This document shows, one piece after another, positions 9,442-18,776 of a DNA stretch of 64,000 nt; position 1 is the stretch's first letter, and each line of letters begins with the position of its first letter. Under the pieces are notes generated by a model, which did not search any database, had not been told where the DNA came from, and saw nothing but the letters and a program-made list of their open reading frames with translations. The stretch lies in NCBI GenBank assembly GCA_021805865.1, contig JAJZDX010000001.1:213588-277587 (forward strand), in the 5' to 3' direction. The position numbers were made by a program, and so were the translations under genes. This DNA is from Pseudomonadota bacterium (lineage in GTDB: Bacteria; Pseudomonadota; Gammaproteobacteria; Steroidobacterales; Steroidobacteraceae).

Positions 9442-10083
9442 ATGCCACGTCGCGACCACATGGCTGAGGAGCTGCCCTCCGAGATGCTTCAGGCATTAAG
9501 AGAGCTCAATCTAGAGTGCCTCGATCTGCTCGCCGCGCAGTCGCGGGCGACCTCTGGGGGCGATTTTCCGCTCGGAGAGCTCATCGAGCTCTGGAACGGC
9601 CTCGACGGCGAGGCCCGGAACCGAGCGGTCGACTACCCCTATCTGTTGTTCAGTGCGGGCTTCACCGATCCGCAGCGCTGGCGGCAACCGGCCGAAGCGC
9701 AGATCAACGAGGATCGGGACGAGCCGCACGAGACGTTCTTCACGGTGCCGGCCGCCGTGCAGGTGGCGCACCAGGTCTTCGTGCACGCCTGGTCTGCGGT
9801 GCGGGAACACCCCACAAACGCGATGCTGACGCTCGGGATGCATCCGCAGTGTGCGAAGCTCATCGCCGCCCACACCCCGGTGTCCCTGCACAAAACGGTT
9901 GAGCGGCACTGGACCTGGCTGCGGCCGCGGTGGCTCGACAGACCGCAGATCTGGCGGGAATTGCTGCTCGGCGGCTTGGAGGGCGGAGAAACCCGGGCGA
10001 ACGCGCTCGTACACGGTTTACGGCTCGTCACCGCGGAGATCGCGGTCGCGACGCGGAAGCGGGACAGGCACTTCAGAGGCTGA
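9442..10083 (+). CDS. Hypothetical protein, divergent from the FlhC-like gene
   Basis: A 213-residue soluble protein that I do not recognise. The ATG at 9442 has a GGAG Shine-Dalgarno 6 bases upstream; an in-frame ATG at 9388 has none. There is no signal peptide or membrane segment. It is Trp- and acid-rich, with a central stretch around AHQVFVHAWSAV and a Trp-rich segment RHWTWLRPRWLD near residue 150. It is transcribed away from the FlhC-like gene across a 176-base shared promoter region, so the two may be functionally linked. No function is proposed. Confidence 0.65.
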   Translation: MPRRDHMAEELPSEMLQALRELNLECLDLLAAQSRATSGGDFPLGELIELWNGLDGEARNRAVDYPYLLFSAGFTDPQRWRQPAEAQINEDRDEPHETFFTVPAAVQVAHQVFVHAWSAVREHPTNAMLTLGMHPQCAKLIAAHTPVSLHKTVERHWTWLRPRWLDRPQIWRELLLGGLEGGETRANALVHGLRLVTAEIAVATRKRDRHFRG

Positions 10084-10102
10084 GCGGCCCCGCCGGCGGC
10101 TT

Positions 10103-11005
10103 CTATAGGGCGATCTGCCTCAGACCCTCCGAGTCGCGGGCACCGCGGAACATGCCCTGGGTGGTGAAGTCCATCGCAATCCGGCCGGCGGCATCGACGG
10201 CAATCAGCCCGCCGCTGCCGCCGAGCTCCCCCAGGCGGGCAAGCGTCTCGCGCATCGCCTCCTGAAGGGCCAGGCCGCGGTATTCGACCGCCGCGCACAT
10301 ATGATGGGCGGCCACGATACGCATGAAGTACTCGCCGTGACCGGTGGCGGAGACCGCGCAGACACCGTTTCGCGCATAGGTGCCCGCGCCGATGATGGGC
10401 GAATCGCCCACCCGCCCGGTACGCTTGTTGGCGACACCGCCGGTGGAAGTGGCGGCGGCCAGATTGCCGGCCGCATCCCGCGCGACCGCGCCCACCGTCC
10501 CCTGGGGCGAGGGCACGAGCTCCGAGGCCGCCCGGCCGCTGTGCAGGGCATCGAGCTCCGCCCGGCGCTCAGGCGTGCGGAAATAGCTATTGGGAACGAG
10601 GGGAAGCCCCTCTTCCAACGCGAATTCCTCGGCGCCGGCGCCGACCAGCAGCACGTGGTGGGATTTCTCCATGACGCGGCGGGCAAGCTCGATGGGGCTC
10701 TTCACGTGCCGGACCGCCGCCACCGCGCCGGCGCGCTGTTGGCTGCCTTCCATGATGGCCGCATCGAGCTCCACCGCCCCCTCGCGGGTGAGGGCCGCGC
10801 CGCGGGCCGCGTTGAACAGGGGATCTTCCTCGAGCACACCGACTGCGGCCGTCACGGCATCGAGGCTGGTGCCGCCGCGCTCGAGCACTTCGTAGCCGCA
10901 GTCGAGGGCAGAGGCGAGACCGTTACGGTAGAGGGCCTCCCGTGTGCTCGAGAACAGCCGCCTCGGCACATTGCCAGCGCCACCGTGAATCGCAATGGCA
11001 TACAT
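10103..11005 (-). CDS. iaaA: Isoaspartyl peptidase / L-asparaginase (Ntn-hydrolase)
   Basis: Plant-type asparaginase family enzyme that cleaves beta-aspartyl dipeptides and L-asparagine. The 300-residue precursor starts MYAIAIHGGAG, the family's N-terminal signature. The autoprocessing site is SPQG/TVGAVA, so Thr170 becomes the catalytic N-terminal nucleophile of the beta subunit. ATSTGG (residues 185-190) and the substrate-binding loop near GDSPIIGAGTYA are conserved. There is no signal peptide, so it is cytoplasmic. It is divergent from the pyruvate carboxylase gene across 75 bases. Confidence 0.92.
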   Translation of the reverse strand: MYAIAIHGGAGNVPRRLFSSTREALYRNGLASALDCGYEVLERGGTSLDAVTAAVGVLEEDPLFNAARGAALTREGAVELDAAIMEGSQQRAGAVAAVRHVKSPIELARRVMEKSHHVLLVGAGAEEFALEEGLPLVPNSYFRTPERRAELDALHSGRAASELVPSPQGTVGAVARDAAGNLAAATSTGGVANKRTGRVGDSPIIGAGTYARNGVCAVSATGHGEYFMRIVAAHHMCAAVEYRGLALQEAMRETLARLGELGGSGGLIAVDAAGRIAMDFTTQGMFRGARDSEGLRQIAL

Positions 11006-11080
11006 AAATAACTCTGAATGCTGCGCGCGAATTGCCCGCGCTCGCTATGATCGGACGGCATCTTAACGGTAGACGAGCCC

Positions 11081-14000
11081 ATGTCGCAGAGGATTCGAAG
11101 CATTCTGGTCGCCAATCGGGGCGAAATCGCCATTCGGGTGATGCGGGCCGCGAGCGAGCTCGGGCTGCGCACCGTGGCCGTATATTCCCAGGAAGACCGC
11201 TTCTCGCTGCACCGCACGAAGGCGGACGAGGCCTACCTCATCGGGCAGGGCAAGGGACCGATCGAGGCGTACCTCGATATCGAGGAGATCCTTCGCATCG
11301 CCCGCGAGACCCGGGCGGACGCGCTTCATCCCGGATACGGCTTCCTGTCGGAGAATCCGCAGCTCGCGGAAGGCTGTGCGCGTGCGGGTATCCGCTTCAT
11401 CGGCCCCGAGCCCGAGACCATGCGCGTCCTCGGCAACAAGGTGAGCGCACGCGATCTTGCCACCCGGGCGGGCGTGCCGGTGATGCCGGCCACGGCGCCG
11501 CTGCCGGAGAGCCTCGAGGAGTGCCGGCGCCTGGCGGGCAGCATCGGCTATCCGCTGATGCTGAAGGCCAGCTGGGGCGGGGGCGGGCGCGGCATGCGCG
11601 TCGTGGAAAGCGATGAGCAGCTCGATCAGTCGCTGCCGGTGGCGCGCCGGGAGGCGAAGGCCGCGTTCGGCAACGACGAGGTCTACCTCGAGAAGCTGGT
11701 ACGCCGCGCGCGCCACGTAGAGGTCCAGATCCTCGGGGACGCTCACGGCGGCCTCGTGCACCTCTACGAGCGGGACTGCACCGTGCAGCGGCGCAACCAG
11801 AAAGTCATCGAGCGCGCCCCGGCTGTCTTTCTCACCGACGCCCAGCGCGCAGAGATCTGCCAGGCCGCGCTCGCGATCGGGCGCGCCGCGCGCTATCGCA
11901 GCGCCGGCACGGTAGAGTTCCTGCAGGACGCCGACAGCGGCAAGTTCTTCTTCATCGAGGTCAATCCGCGCATCCAGGTGGAGCACACCGTCACCGAGTG
12001 CGCCACCGGCATCGATCTGGTCAAAGCGCAGATCCGGCTCGCAGAAGGCGCGCGCCTCGGCTCACCGGAAAGCGGCGTGCCGCCGCAGGAGGACATCCGC
12101 ATCCACGCGCACGCGCTGCAGTGCCGGGTGACCACCGAGGACCCTGAGAACAGCTTCATTCCCGACTACGGCAAGATCAGCGCCTACCGCAGCCCGGCCG
12201 GGTTTGGCATCCGCCTCGACGCCGGCACCGCCTACACCGGCGCCATCATCACGCGCTCCTACGACTCCCTGCTGGTGAAGGTGACCTCCTGGGCGTCCAC
12301 GCCCGAGGAAGCGATTGCGCGCATGCACCGCGCACTGTGGGAGTTCCGCATCCGCGGCGTCGTCACCAACCTGCGGTTCCTCGACCAGCTCATCACCCAC
12401 CCGCGCTTCGCCCGGGGCGAGTACACGACCAAATTCATAGATGAGACGCCCGAGCTGTTTCGCTGGCCGCGCAAGCGTGACCGGGCGACCCGCATCCTCA
12501 CCTACATCGCCGACACCATCGTCAATGGCCACCCGGAAGCACGCAACCGCCCGCGCCCGCAGCGGCTCGAGAGCGCGAGGCTGCCGCCGGTGGCTCTCGG
12601 GGATCCGCCGGCCGGCACCCGCCAGATGCTCGAGGCGCTCGGCCCGGAGCGCTTCGCGCAGTGGATGCTGCAACAGGAGCGGGTACTGCTCACCGACACC
12701 ACGATGCGCGATGCGCACCAGTCGCTGCTCGCCACGCGCATGCGCACCATCGACATGGCGGCCATCGCTCCGTACTACGCCTGCCTCGCGCCCGAGCTGT
12801 TCTCGGTGGAATGCTGGGGCGGGGCGACCTTCGACGTGGCCATGCGCTTTCTGCACGAGGATCCCTGGCAGCGGCTGTCGGTGCTGCGCACGGCGCTCCC
12901 CAATCTGCTGCTGCAGATGCTGCTGCGCTCGGCCAACGCCGTCGGATACACCAACTACCCGGACAATGTGGTGCGCTTTTTCGTCCGGCGCGCCGCCGAG
13001 GGCGGCATCGACGTGTTCCGGATCTTCGACTCGCTCAACTGGGTCGAGAACATGCGCGTGGCCATCGACGCGGTGCTCGAGTCCGGCAAGCTCTGCGAGG
13101 CGGCGATCTGCTACACGGGCAACCTGAGCGACCCGCGCGAGAGAAAATACACCCTGGACTACTACCTGAGGCTCGCCCGCGAGCTGAAGGCCGCCGGGAC
13201 GCACGTGCTCGGCATCAAGGACATGGCGGGACTTTGCCGCCCGCGCGCCGCGTACACCCTGGTCAAGGCCCTCAAGGAGGAGATCGGCCTGCCGGTGCAC
13301 TTCCACACTCACGACACCAGCGGCATCGCCGCGGCGAGCGTGCTGGCGGCCGTCGAGGCCGGAGCGGATGCCGTCGACGGGGCGATCGACGCGATGAGCG
13401 GGCTCACCTCGCAGCCGAATCTCGGCTCGATCGTCGAGGCGCTGCGCCACGGAGTGCGCGACCCCGGAGTGGACCCCGGGAAGCTGCGCATGCTCTCTTC
13501 CTACTGGGAGCAGGTGCGCCGGCTCTATGGCGCCTTCGAGAGCGACATCCGCTCGGGCGCCTCGGAGGTCTATGTGCATGGCATGCCCGGCGGGCAGTAC
13601 ACCAACCTGCGCGAGCAGGCCCGCGCCCTCGGCATCGACAACGCCCACTGGCCGCAGGTCGCCCAGGCGTACGCCGACGTCAACTCGATGTTCGGCGACA
13701 TCGTCAAGGTCACGCCCAGCTCCAAGGTGGTCGGCGACATGGCCCTGCTCATGGTGACGAGCGGCCTCACGCCCGAGCAGGTGCTCGACCCCGAGGTCGA
13801 CGTGCCCTTCCCGGAATCGGTGGTGCAGCTGTTTCACGGCGATCTCGGCCAGCCCGAGGGCGGCTTTCCGCAGGCTCTGCAGCGCAAGGTGCTCAAGGGC
13901 GCGGCGCCGCTCGCCACCCGGCCTGGAGCCTCCCTTGCGCCGGTGGATCTGGAGGCGGTGCGCGCCAGGATCCAGCAGCAGGTGCCGCGGCCGGTCACCG

Positions 14001-14527
14001 ACGATGATCTTGCTTCGTACCTCATGTACCCGCGGGTGTGGCAAGAGTATGCCGCGGTGCGCACCCTGTACGGCGATGTGGGCATCCTGCCGACCCCGGT
14101 GTTCTTCTACGGCATGGAGCCGGGGCAGGAGATCTGCCTCGATCTGGAGAAGGGCAAGACGCTGTTCGTGCGCTACGTTGCCTGCAGCGAGACGCACGAA
14201 GACGGCACCCGCACGGTGTTCCTGGAGCTCAACGGCCATCCGCGCTCGCTGCGGGTGCCCGACAGGAGCCAGGTCGCCCGACGGCCTCCGCAGCGCAAGG
14301 CCGAGGCCGGCAACCCGCGGGAGGTGGGCGCGCCCATGCCGGGCACCCTCACCACCATCGCGGTGAGCGTCGGGCGCAAGGTTGCCCGGGGCGATGTGCT
14401 GGCGACGCTGGAAGCGATGAAGATGGAAACCCAGGTGCGCGCCGAGATCGACGGCGAGGTCGCCGAGGTGTTGGTCACTCCGGGCCAGCAGGTGGACCCG
14501 AAGGATCTGCTGCTGGTGCTGCGGTAG
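11081..14527 (+). CDS. pyc: Pyruvate carboxylase
   Basis: Biotin-dependent anaplerotic enzyme that converts pyruvate, bicarbonate and ATP to oxaloacetate. The 1148-residue single-chain form has an N-terminal biotin carboxylase domain (VANRGEIAIRV at the start, ATP-grasp glycine-rich SWGGGGRGM near residue 165), then a carboxyltransferase/HMGL-like domain (TDTTMRDAHQSLLATRMR near residue 545), the post-catalytic domain, and a C-terminal biotinyl domain. The biotin site EAMKMET has its lysine at residue 1114. Its 3' end overlaps the convergent glycosidase gene by 53 bases. It would help feed pyruvate from sugar breakdown into the TCA cycle. Confidence 0.96.
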   Translation: MSQRIRSILVANRGEIAIRVMRAASELGLRTVAVYSQEDRFSLHRTKADEAYLIGQGKGPIEAYLDIEEILRIARETRADALHPGYGFLSENPQLAEGCARAGIRFIGPEPETMRVLGNKVSARDLATRAGVPVMPATAPLPESLEECRRLAGSIGYPLMLKASWGGGGRGMRVVESDEQLDQSLPVARREAKAAFGNDEVYLEKLVRRARHVEVQILGDAHGGLVHLYERDCTVQRRNQKVIERAPAVFLTDAQRAEICQAALAIGRAARYRSAGTVEFLQDADSGKFFFIEVNPRIQVEHTVTECATGIDLVKAQIRLAEGARLGSPESGVPPQEDIRIHAHALQCRVTTEDPENSFIPDYGKISAYRSPAGFGIRLDAGTAYTGAIITRSYDSLLVKVTSWASTPEEAIARMHRALWEFRIRGVVTNLRFLDQLITHPRFARGEYTTKFIDETPELFRWPRKRDRATRILTYIADTIVNGHPEARNRPRPQRLESARLPPVALGDPPAGTRQMLEALGPERFAQWMLQQERVLLTDTTMRDAHQSLLATRMRTIDMAAIAPYYACLAPELFSVECWGGATFDVAMRFLHEDPWQRLSVLRTALPNLLLQMLLRSANAVGYTNYPDNVVRFFVRRAAEGGIDVFRIFDSLNWVENMRVAIDAVLESGKLCEAAICYTGNLSDPRERKYTLDYYLRLARELKAAGTHVLGIKDMAGLCRPRAAYTLVKALKEEIGLPVHFHTHDTSGIAAASVLAAVEAGADAVDGAIDAMSGLTSQPNLGSIVEALRHGVRDPGVDPGKLRMLSSYWEQVRRLYGAFESDIRSGASEVYVHGMPGGQYTNLREQARALGIDNAHWPQVAQAYADVNSMFGDIVKVTPSSKVVGDMALLMVTSGLTPEQVLDPEVDVPFPESVVQLFHGDLGQPEGGFPQALQRKVLKGAAPLATRPGASLAPVDLEAVRARIQQQVPRPVTDDDLASYLMYPRVWQEYAAVRTLYGDVGILPTPVFFYGMEPGQEICLDLEKGKTLFVRYVACSETHEDGTRTVFLELNGHPRSLRVPDRSQVARRPPQRKAEAGNPREVGAPMPGTLTTIAVSVGRKVARGDVLATLEAMKMETQVRAEIDGEVAEVLVTPGQQVDPKDLLLVLR

Positions 14528-16367
14528 CCGAGCTCGGCGGCCGCGGGTGCCTGGCGGCGGCCGTGGCCGACATGGCCGCGCTGAACCAGCCACCCGTGAA
14601 TTGGGCCCGGCGCAATCCGGCGCGGACATAAGGATTGCGGCGCATGATCCGCCAGAGCAGGCCGGTGCGCTGGTTCTCGATCATGGCGATGATCGGCCCC
14701 TGGTCGATGCCGAGGAACTTGTTGTCGACCCAGCCCCGTCCCGGAATGACGTAACCATGACGGGCCAGTCGGGCATGGGTGAAGCTCGGGTTGAAGGAGT
14801 CCAGAAACCCGTAGCGGGTGTAGAGGATGTCGCCGTAGTCGCGCAGAAGCGCCTGCGTCGCCTGGGTCACGATCTGCGGAGCGAACGGTAGAGAGCCGAG
14901 CACCGCGGTCGGGGCCAGGGTGCCGTCGTCGTCGGCGGGGTTGGTGATACCGCGCGCGAAATAGCCGTGGAATTGCCGCATCCGGCCATGGTAAGGGGCG
15001 CGGACGTTTCCCGGTCCGTTGCAGGCCGTGAGTCCCCAGATGTCGGGACCATAGCCGGCCCAGCCATTCGGGTTGACGATGGCGTACTGGCGCTGCGCGA
15101 GGGTCGCCCGGGTGCCGTTCTCGAAGTAATTCTCGCCGTGGGCGCGCATGAACGGATCGGCGATGCCCTGCAGATCGATCCACACGGCGGTGTACTGCGG
15201 GCCGAACTGCGGGCCGAAGGCAAGCAGGGTCTGGCCGTCGAGCACCCGCCAGTCGTGCTGGTCCGTGGCGGTCCAGGCGCTCCACGCGTTGTTGCGCAAG
15301 GGATAGGTGGGCGAGCCCAGGCCGAGGATGTAAAGGATCGACGCTTCGTTGTAGCCGGACCAGCGCGCCTTGGAGAAGCCGTGATCGGGATACCAGGCCA
15401 TGCTGACACGCGGGTCGGTGCCGGGCGCGGCCCATCCCCAGTTGACGCGCAGGTACAGCCGCTTGGCCAAGTGACGCACCCTGCGCTCCGTCGCTGTGGA
15501 ATGGTCGAAGTAGCTCTCTGCGGTGAGGACTCCCGCCATGAGCAGTGCGGTATCGATGGTGGAGAGCTCGCTGTTGCGATACCTCAGGCCACTTCGCATG
15601 CCGATGAAGTGGTAGAAGAATCCATGGTACCCGGCATAGCCCTTGCGTCCCTTTCCCTGGGGACGGCTGAGCAGGAAGGCAAGGATCTTGCGCACGCGTG
15701 AGGCGGCGGCGTGTCGGGTGACGTATCCCCGGTCGGCGCCGATCACGTATGCCGTCAGTTCAAAACCGATGGCCGCGATGCTCGAGGGGTCGCGGGACGG
15801 CCAGTGATCCGGCGCCAGCCCGGTCACCGGGTCGGCTGTGTCCCAGAAGTAGTCGAACGTGCGCCGCTCGATGTCGCGGTACATGCGTCGAGGATCGTTT
15901 GCCAGAGCTTGCACGCAAGGCCGGGAGATCAGTGCGACCGGGGTCGGTGGCCATGGCTTCCATGACGTTGCCTTCGCGCACGCGATCGTGACGAGCGTGC
16001 CGGGCATGGCGGCACTCTTCATTGCCACTCGGGTGAGCGGGTCCGGAGTATTCCTCTTATCCCAGAACTCATCGGATGCCAGGCGCGCGATATCTCGACC
16101 CATTCGTCTCGGGTCGATCGAGAAGCGCCCCACGTAGCGCCAGGAGAGCGGCGCCGGGACCAGCGGCTGCGACGACGCGTGCGCGCACGTCATCACGACG
16201 AGCGCCGCGATTGCGCCGAGTACGCCGGCGAGGCGCGGCCGGCCTTGGGCGTGTGCGCGATGGGTAAGCAGGACGCGCGCCGGCGCCTGGCGCGCGCAGC
16301 TTCGCCGGGCCGCTCGTAATGCCGCCTCCTGCGCTTCGCCCCTTCCGGGCAAGAAGCCGCTCGTCAC
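14475..16367 (-). CDS. Exported PF10091 (GH144-type) glycoside hydrolase
   Basis: Member of the 'glucoamylase-like' PF10091 family, which includes endo-beta-1,2-glucanases (GH144). Motifs typical of the catalytic alpha/alpha barrel are seen: SGYNEASILYILGLGSPT, NPNGWAGYGPDIWGLTAC, DDGTLAPTAVLGSLPFAP, GIDQGPIIAMIENQRTGLLW. A signal-like segment (LAGVLGAIAALVVMTCAHA) ends near base 16175. No ATG lies upstream of it at a sensible distance, so the GTG at 16367 is a tentative start (630 residues). An N-terminal oddity is a repeated DPRRM-RDI-FWD motif (see findings). The last 50 or so residues are low-complexity and run into the pyc 3' end, suggesting an extended C-terminus. Family confident; substrate and start uncertain. 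Confidence 0.8.
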   Translation of the reverse strand: MTSGFLPGRGEAQEAALRAARRSCARQAPARVLLTHRAHAQGRPRLAGVLGAIAALVVMTCAHASSQPLVPAPLSWRYVGRFSIDPRRMGRDIARLASDEFWDKRNTPDPLTRVAMKSAAMPGTLVTIACAKATSWKPWPPTPVALISRPCVQALANDPRRMYRDIERRTFDYFWDTADPVTGLAPDHWPSRDPSSIAAIGFELTAYVIGADRGYVTRHAAASRVRKILAFLLSRPQGKGRKGYAGYHGFFYHFIGMRSGLRYRNSELSTIDTALLMAGVLTAESYFDHSTATERRVRHLAKRLYLRVNWGWAAPGTDPRVSMAWYPDHGFSKARWSGYNEASILYILGLGSPTYPLRNNAWSAWTATDQHDWRVLDGQTLLAFGPQFGPQYTAVWIDLQGIADPFMRAHGENYFENGTRATLAQRQYAIVNPNGWAGYGPDIWGLTACNGPGNVRAPYHGRMRQFHGYFARGITNPADDDGTLAPTAVLGSLPFAPQIVTQATQALLRDYGDILYTRYGFLDSFNPSFTHARLARHGYVIPGRGWVDNKFLGIDQGPIIAMIENQRTGLLWRIMRRNPYVRAGLRRAQFTGGWFSAAMSATAAARHPRPPSSATAAPAADPSGPPAGPE

Positions 16368-16767
16368 GCGCGATATGCTCGCGGTGCAGATTCTGGTCAA
16401 ATTCGTGACTTCTCGGGATGCCGAGGAAACAAGAATGCAGTTTCGGAGCCCGGGACGTCCATAGGCAAGCCGTCCCCGACGGGCGGGAAATCCAGCCGGA
16501 CTGAGCATCAGTCCAGTGAATGGGTGCCTGATCGGGGGAGATCCTCGTGCCGGGCGGCGCCGACCGATGCCTGCAATCATATGCGCTTTGATTTGCACCG
16601 CATGCCAGCGTTCGCAACACACCCGCCCTCGGGCCGGGCCGGCGCATCCCCCCACTTCGCAGAGGGGATACGGTGCGCCGGCCTCACGCGCTCGGCCCGG
16701 CTCAGACGGGCCGGACAGCCGGTCCGGCCGCTTCGTATTGTCTGAGCGAATGATGCGTGGCGGGTTC
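16368..16767. other. 400-base intergenic stretch upstream of the PF10091 hydrolase
   Basis: No convincing gene lies here, although the hydrolase frame stays open to 16655. The sequence holds one clear hairpin, GGACTGA-GCA-TCAGTCC at 16498-16514, with no U-tract on either side. Several GC-rich inverted segments lie around 16620-16735. It should contain the promoter of the hydrolase gene and the 3' end of the oxidase transcript; no promoter elements could be picked out with confidence. Confidence 0.4.
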
Positions 16768-17964
16768 TCAGCGGGCGGCCGGGATCCCGGGACCGCGCAG
16801 CAGGTGCGGCCCGAGATCGCCCACCGTGCGGCAGCTCAGCTGACCGAGCACCCGATCGAGCTCGACCGTGAGCACCTCCAAGGCGCGGCGGACTCCGGTC
16901 TCCCCGTCCGCGGCCAGCCCGTACAGCGCGGCGCGTCCGATCATCACCGCATCGGCGCCGAGAGCGAGCGCCTTGGCGATGTCGGTGCCGCGGCGAAAGC
17001 CGCTGTCGATTACGATCGTGAGGCGCTCTCCGACCGCCTGCGCGATTTCCGCCAGGACCTCGATGGGCGCGACGCAGTGATCGAGCTGCCGACCGCCGTG
17101 GTTGGTGAGCACGATGCCGTCGCAGCCGAGGCTGGCGGCGCGGCGCGCGTCAGGAACGCTGAGCACCCCTTTTATGAGGAGCTTGCGGGGCCAGTGCTCC
17201 CGCACCCACGCGATGTCCTCCCAGGTGATGGTGGGCGCGAACATCTGAGGAATGATGGTGCTGCCGCCGACCGCGCTCGCGGCACCAGCGGGAAGGAAGG
17301 CCTCGATGTTGCGGAATCGGGGAATGCCGTGGCGCAGTAGGACCTGTGTCAGCCAACGGGGATGGCGCAACGTATCGAGCACCGCGCGCATGCGCGGGCG
17401 GCCCGGAGTGCGATAGTTGCGCTTGTCCCATTCACGGCTGCCGAAGACGTTGGCGTCGGTGGTGAACAGCAGCGCCTCGAAGCCGCTCGCCGCCGCACGG
17501 CGCATGATGTCTTCGGCGATGGCACGGTTGCGCATGACGTACAGCTGCATCCACAGCCGTCCGCCCGCCTGTCTCGCGACGTCTTCCAAGAGCGTCGTCG
17601 ACAGCGTGCTCAGGGTGTAGGGAATGCCGAAGGCCGCCGCCGCCCGGGCGAGTGCAATGTCACCCTGTGGATGCAGCATGCCGTTCAGCCCCGTCGGTCC
17701 GATCGCGAGCGGCGCACCGCAGGGCGTGCCCAGCAGTTGAGTAGCGAGGCTGCGCCCCTCGGTGTCGATGAGGGTCGGCGGGACGAACCGCAGCGCCGCA
17801 AAGGCTTCGCGGTTGCCGCGCAGCGTCGCTTCGTCTTCGGCGCCGCCTTCAACGTACTCGAAGGCGAAACCCGGCACTGTGCGCCGCGCCACTTCGCGCA
17901 GATCGGCGATGTTCAGTGCCGCACTGAGGTCCCGCCCGGTGAAGGGCCGGCGTTTCCAGGGCAT
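16768..17964 (-). CDS. FMN-dependent alpha-hydroxyacid oxidase/dehydrogenase (LldD-like)
   Basis: Oxidises an L-2-hydroxyacid such as L-lactate or mandelate to the 2-oxoacid. The start at 17964 (MPWKRRPFTGRD) gives 398 residues, the family length. FMN-binding and catalytic motifs are present: VEGGAEDE near residue 38, GPTGLNGMLHP, LTTDANVFGSREWDKRN-type segment (here LFTTDANVFG), IKGVLSVPDA, the active-site TNHGGRQLD, and DSGFRRGTDI. It is the last gene of the minus-strand operon starting at 27069, 49 bases after the SDR gene. L-lactate is an attractive substrate because the rhamnose pathway in this window should release it, but the sequence does not prove this. Confidence 0.87.
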   Translation of the reverse strand: MPWKRRPFTGRDLSAALNIADLREVARRTVPGFAFEYVEGGAEDEATLRGNREAFAALRFVPPTLIDTEGRSLATQLLGTPCGAPLAIGPTGLNGMLHPQGDIALARAAAAFGIPYTLSTLSTTLLEDVARQAGGRLWMQLYVMRNRAIAEDIMRRAAASGFEALLFTTDANVFGSREWDKRNYRTPGRPRMRAVLDTLRHPRWLTQVLLRHGIPRFRNIEAFLPAGAASAVGGSTIIPQMFAPTITWEDIAWVREHWPRKLLIKGVLSVPDARRAASLGCDGIVLTNHGGRQLDHCVAPIEVLAEIAQAVGERLTIVIDSGFRRGTDIAKALALGADAVMIGRAALYGLAADGETGVRRALEVLTVELDRVLGQLSCRTVGDLGPHLLRGPGIPAAR

Positions 17965-18013
17965 ATGCGAACGCTCCGATGACGTTGAATTCGGGTTTGC
18001 GCGGCCGTTCGGC

Positions 18014-18754
18014 TCAGAGGCTCCAGCCTCCATCGATCACGTGGATCTGACCGGTGGTATAGGTGGCCCCGGCCAGGTACACCACCAAGTCGGCGATCTC
18101 CTGCGGCCGGCCAATCCGGCCGATCGGCTGGCGGGCGACGAAGGCGGCGCGCGTCTGCTCATAGTTGCCCTGAGACCGCAGCCGCTGCTCGAGCGAGGGC
18201 GTCTCCACGGTTCCGGGACAGATGGCGTTGCAGCGGATGCCGCGGCCGACGAAATCTGCGGCCACGGACTTGGTCAGTCCGATCACGGCGGCTTTGGTGG
18301 TCCCGTACACACACCGCACGGGAATGCCCTTGACGCTGCTCGCCACCGAGGACATGTTGATGATGCAGCCCTCGCTGCGCTCGAGCATGCCCGGCAGGAC
18401 GGCGCGGATCGTGCGAAACATCGCCTTGACGTTCAGGTCATAGGCAAAGTCGAGCTCCTCGTCGGTGCTGTCCAGGAGGGTGCCGTGATGCACGCAGCCG
18501 GCGCAGTTGAAGAGAATGTCGACCGCACCTGCGCGCCCGACTGCCGCGGCGACGCTCTTCGCCTCGCGCACGTCCATCCGGCAGACCTCGATGTCGTGCT
18601 CGGCAAGCGGCGCGAGCTTTTCCTCATCGATGTCGGTGGCGAGGACACGCGCGCCGGCGGCCGCCAGGGCCAGGGCGCTCGAGCGCCCGATGCCCTGGGC
18701 GGCGGCGGTGACGAGGGCGGTCTTGCCTTTCAAGCTGATAGCAGTATTGGACAT
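18014..18754 (-). CDS. SDR family NAD(P)-dependent oxidoreductase (2-keto-3-deoxy sugar-acid dehydrogenase-like)
   Basis: Classical short-chain dehydrogenase of 246 residues starting at MSNTAISLKGK; the frame is open upstream but that is arginine-rich shadow sequence. TAAAQGIGRSS is the nucleotide-binding motif, NCAG the structural one, and S...VYGTTKAAV the catalytic Ser-Tyr-Lys set. The core (RCVYGTTKAAVIGLTKSVAADF) resembles dehydrogenases acting on L-2-keto-3-deoxyfuconate/rhamnonate and mammalian DHRS6. It lies between the Gfo/Idh/MocA gene (22-base gap) and the FMN oxidase gene. The exact substrate is not determined; it could also serve the RuBisCO-like pathway. Confidence 0.85.
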   Translation of the reverse strand: MSNTAISLKGKTALVTAAAQGIGRSSALALAAAGARVLATDIDEEKLAPLAEHDIEVCRMDVREAKSVAAAVGRAGAVDILFNCAGCVHHGTLLDSTDEELDFAYDLNVKAMFRTIRAVLPGMLERSEGCIINMSSVASSVKGIPVRCVYGTTKAAVIGLTKSVAADFVGRGIRCNAICPGTVETPSLEQRLRSQGNYEQTRAAFVARQPIGRIGRPQEIADLVVYLAGATYTTGQIHVIDGGWSL

Positions 18755-18776
18755 GCCTGATCTCGGGTGTTCGACG

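Noticed and set aside
12062-14629. 855-codon open frame antisense to pyruvate carboxylase
   Set aside because: High-GC shadow: Arg/His/Gly-rich translation with no domain, while the plus strand encodes a complete biotin enzyme.
16498-16514. Terminator at GGACTGA-GCA-TCAGTCC
   Set aside because: A perfect hairpin, but no U-tract on either strand and not positioned after a gene end; kept only as a note on the intergenic stretch.
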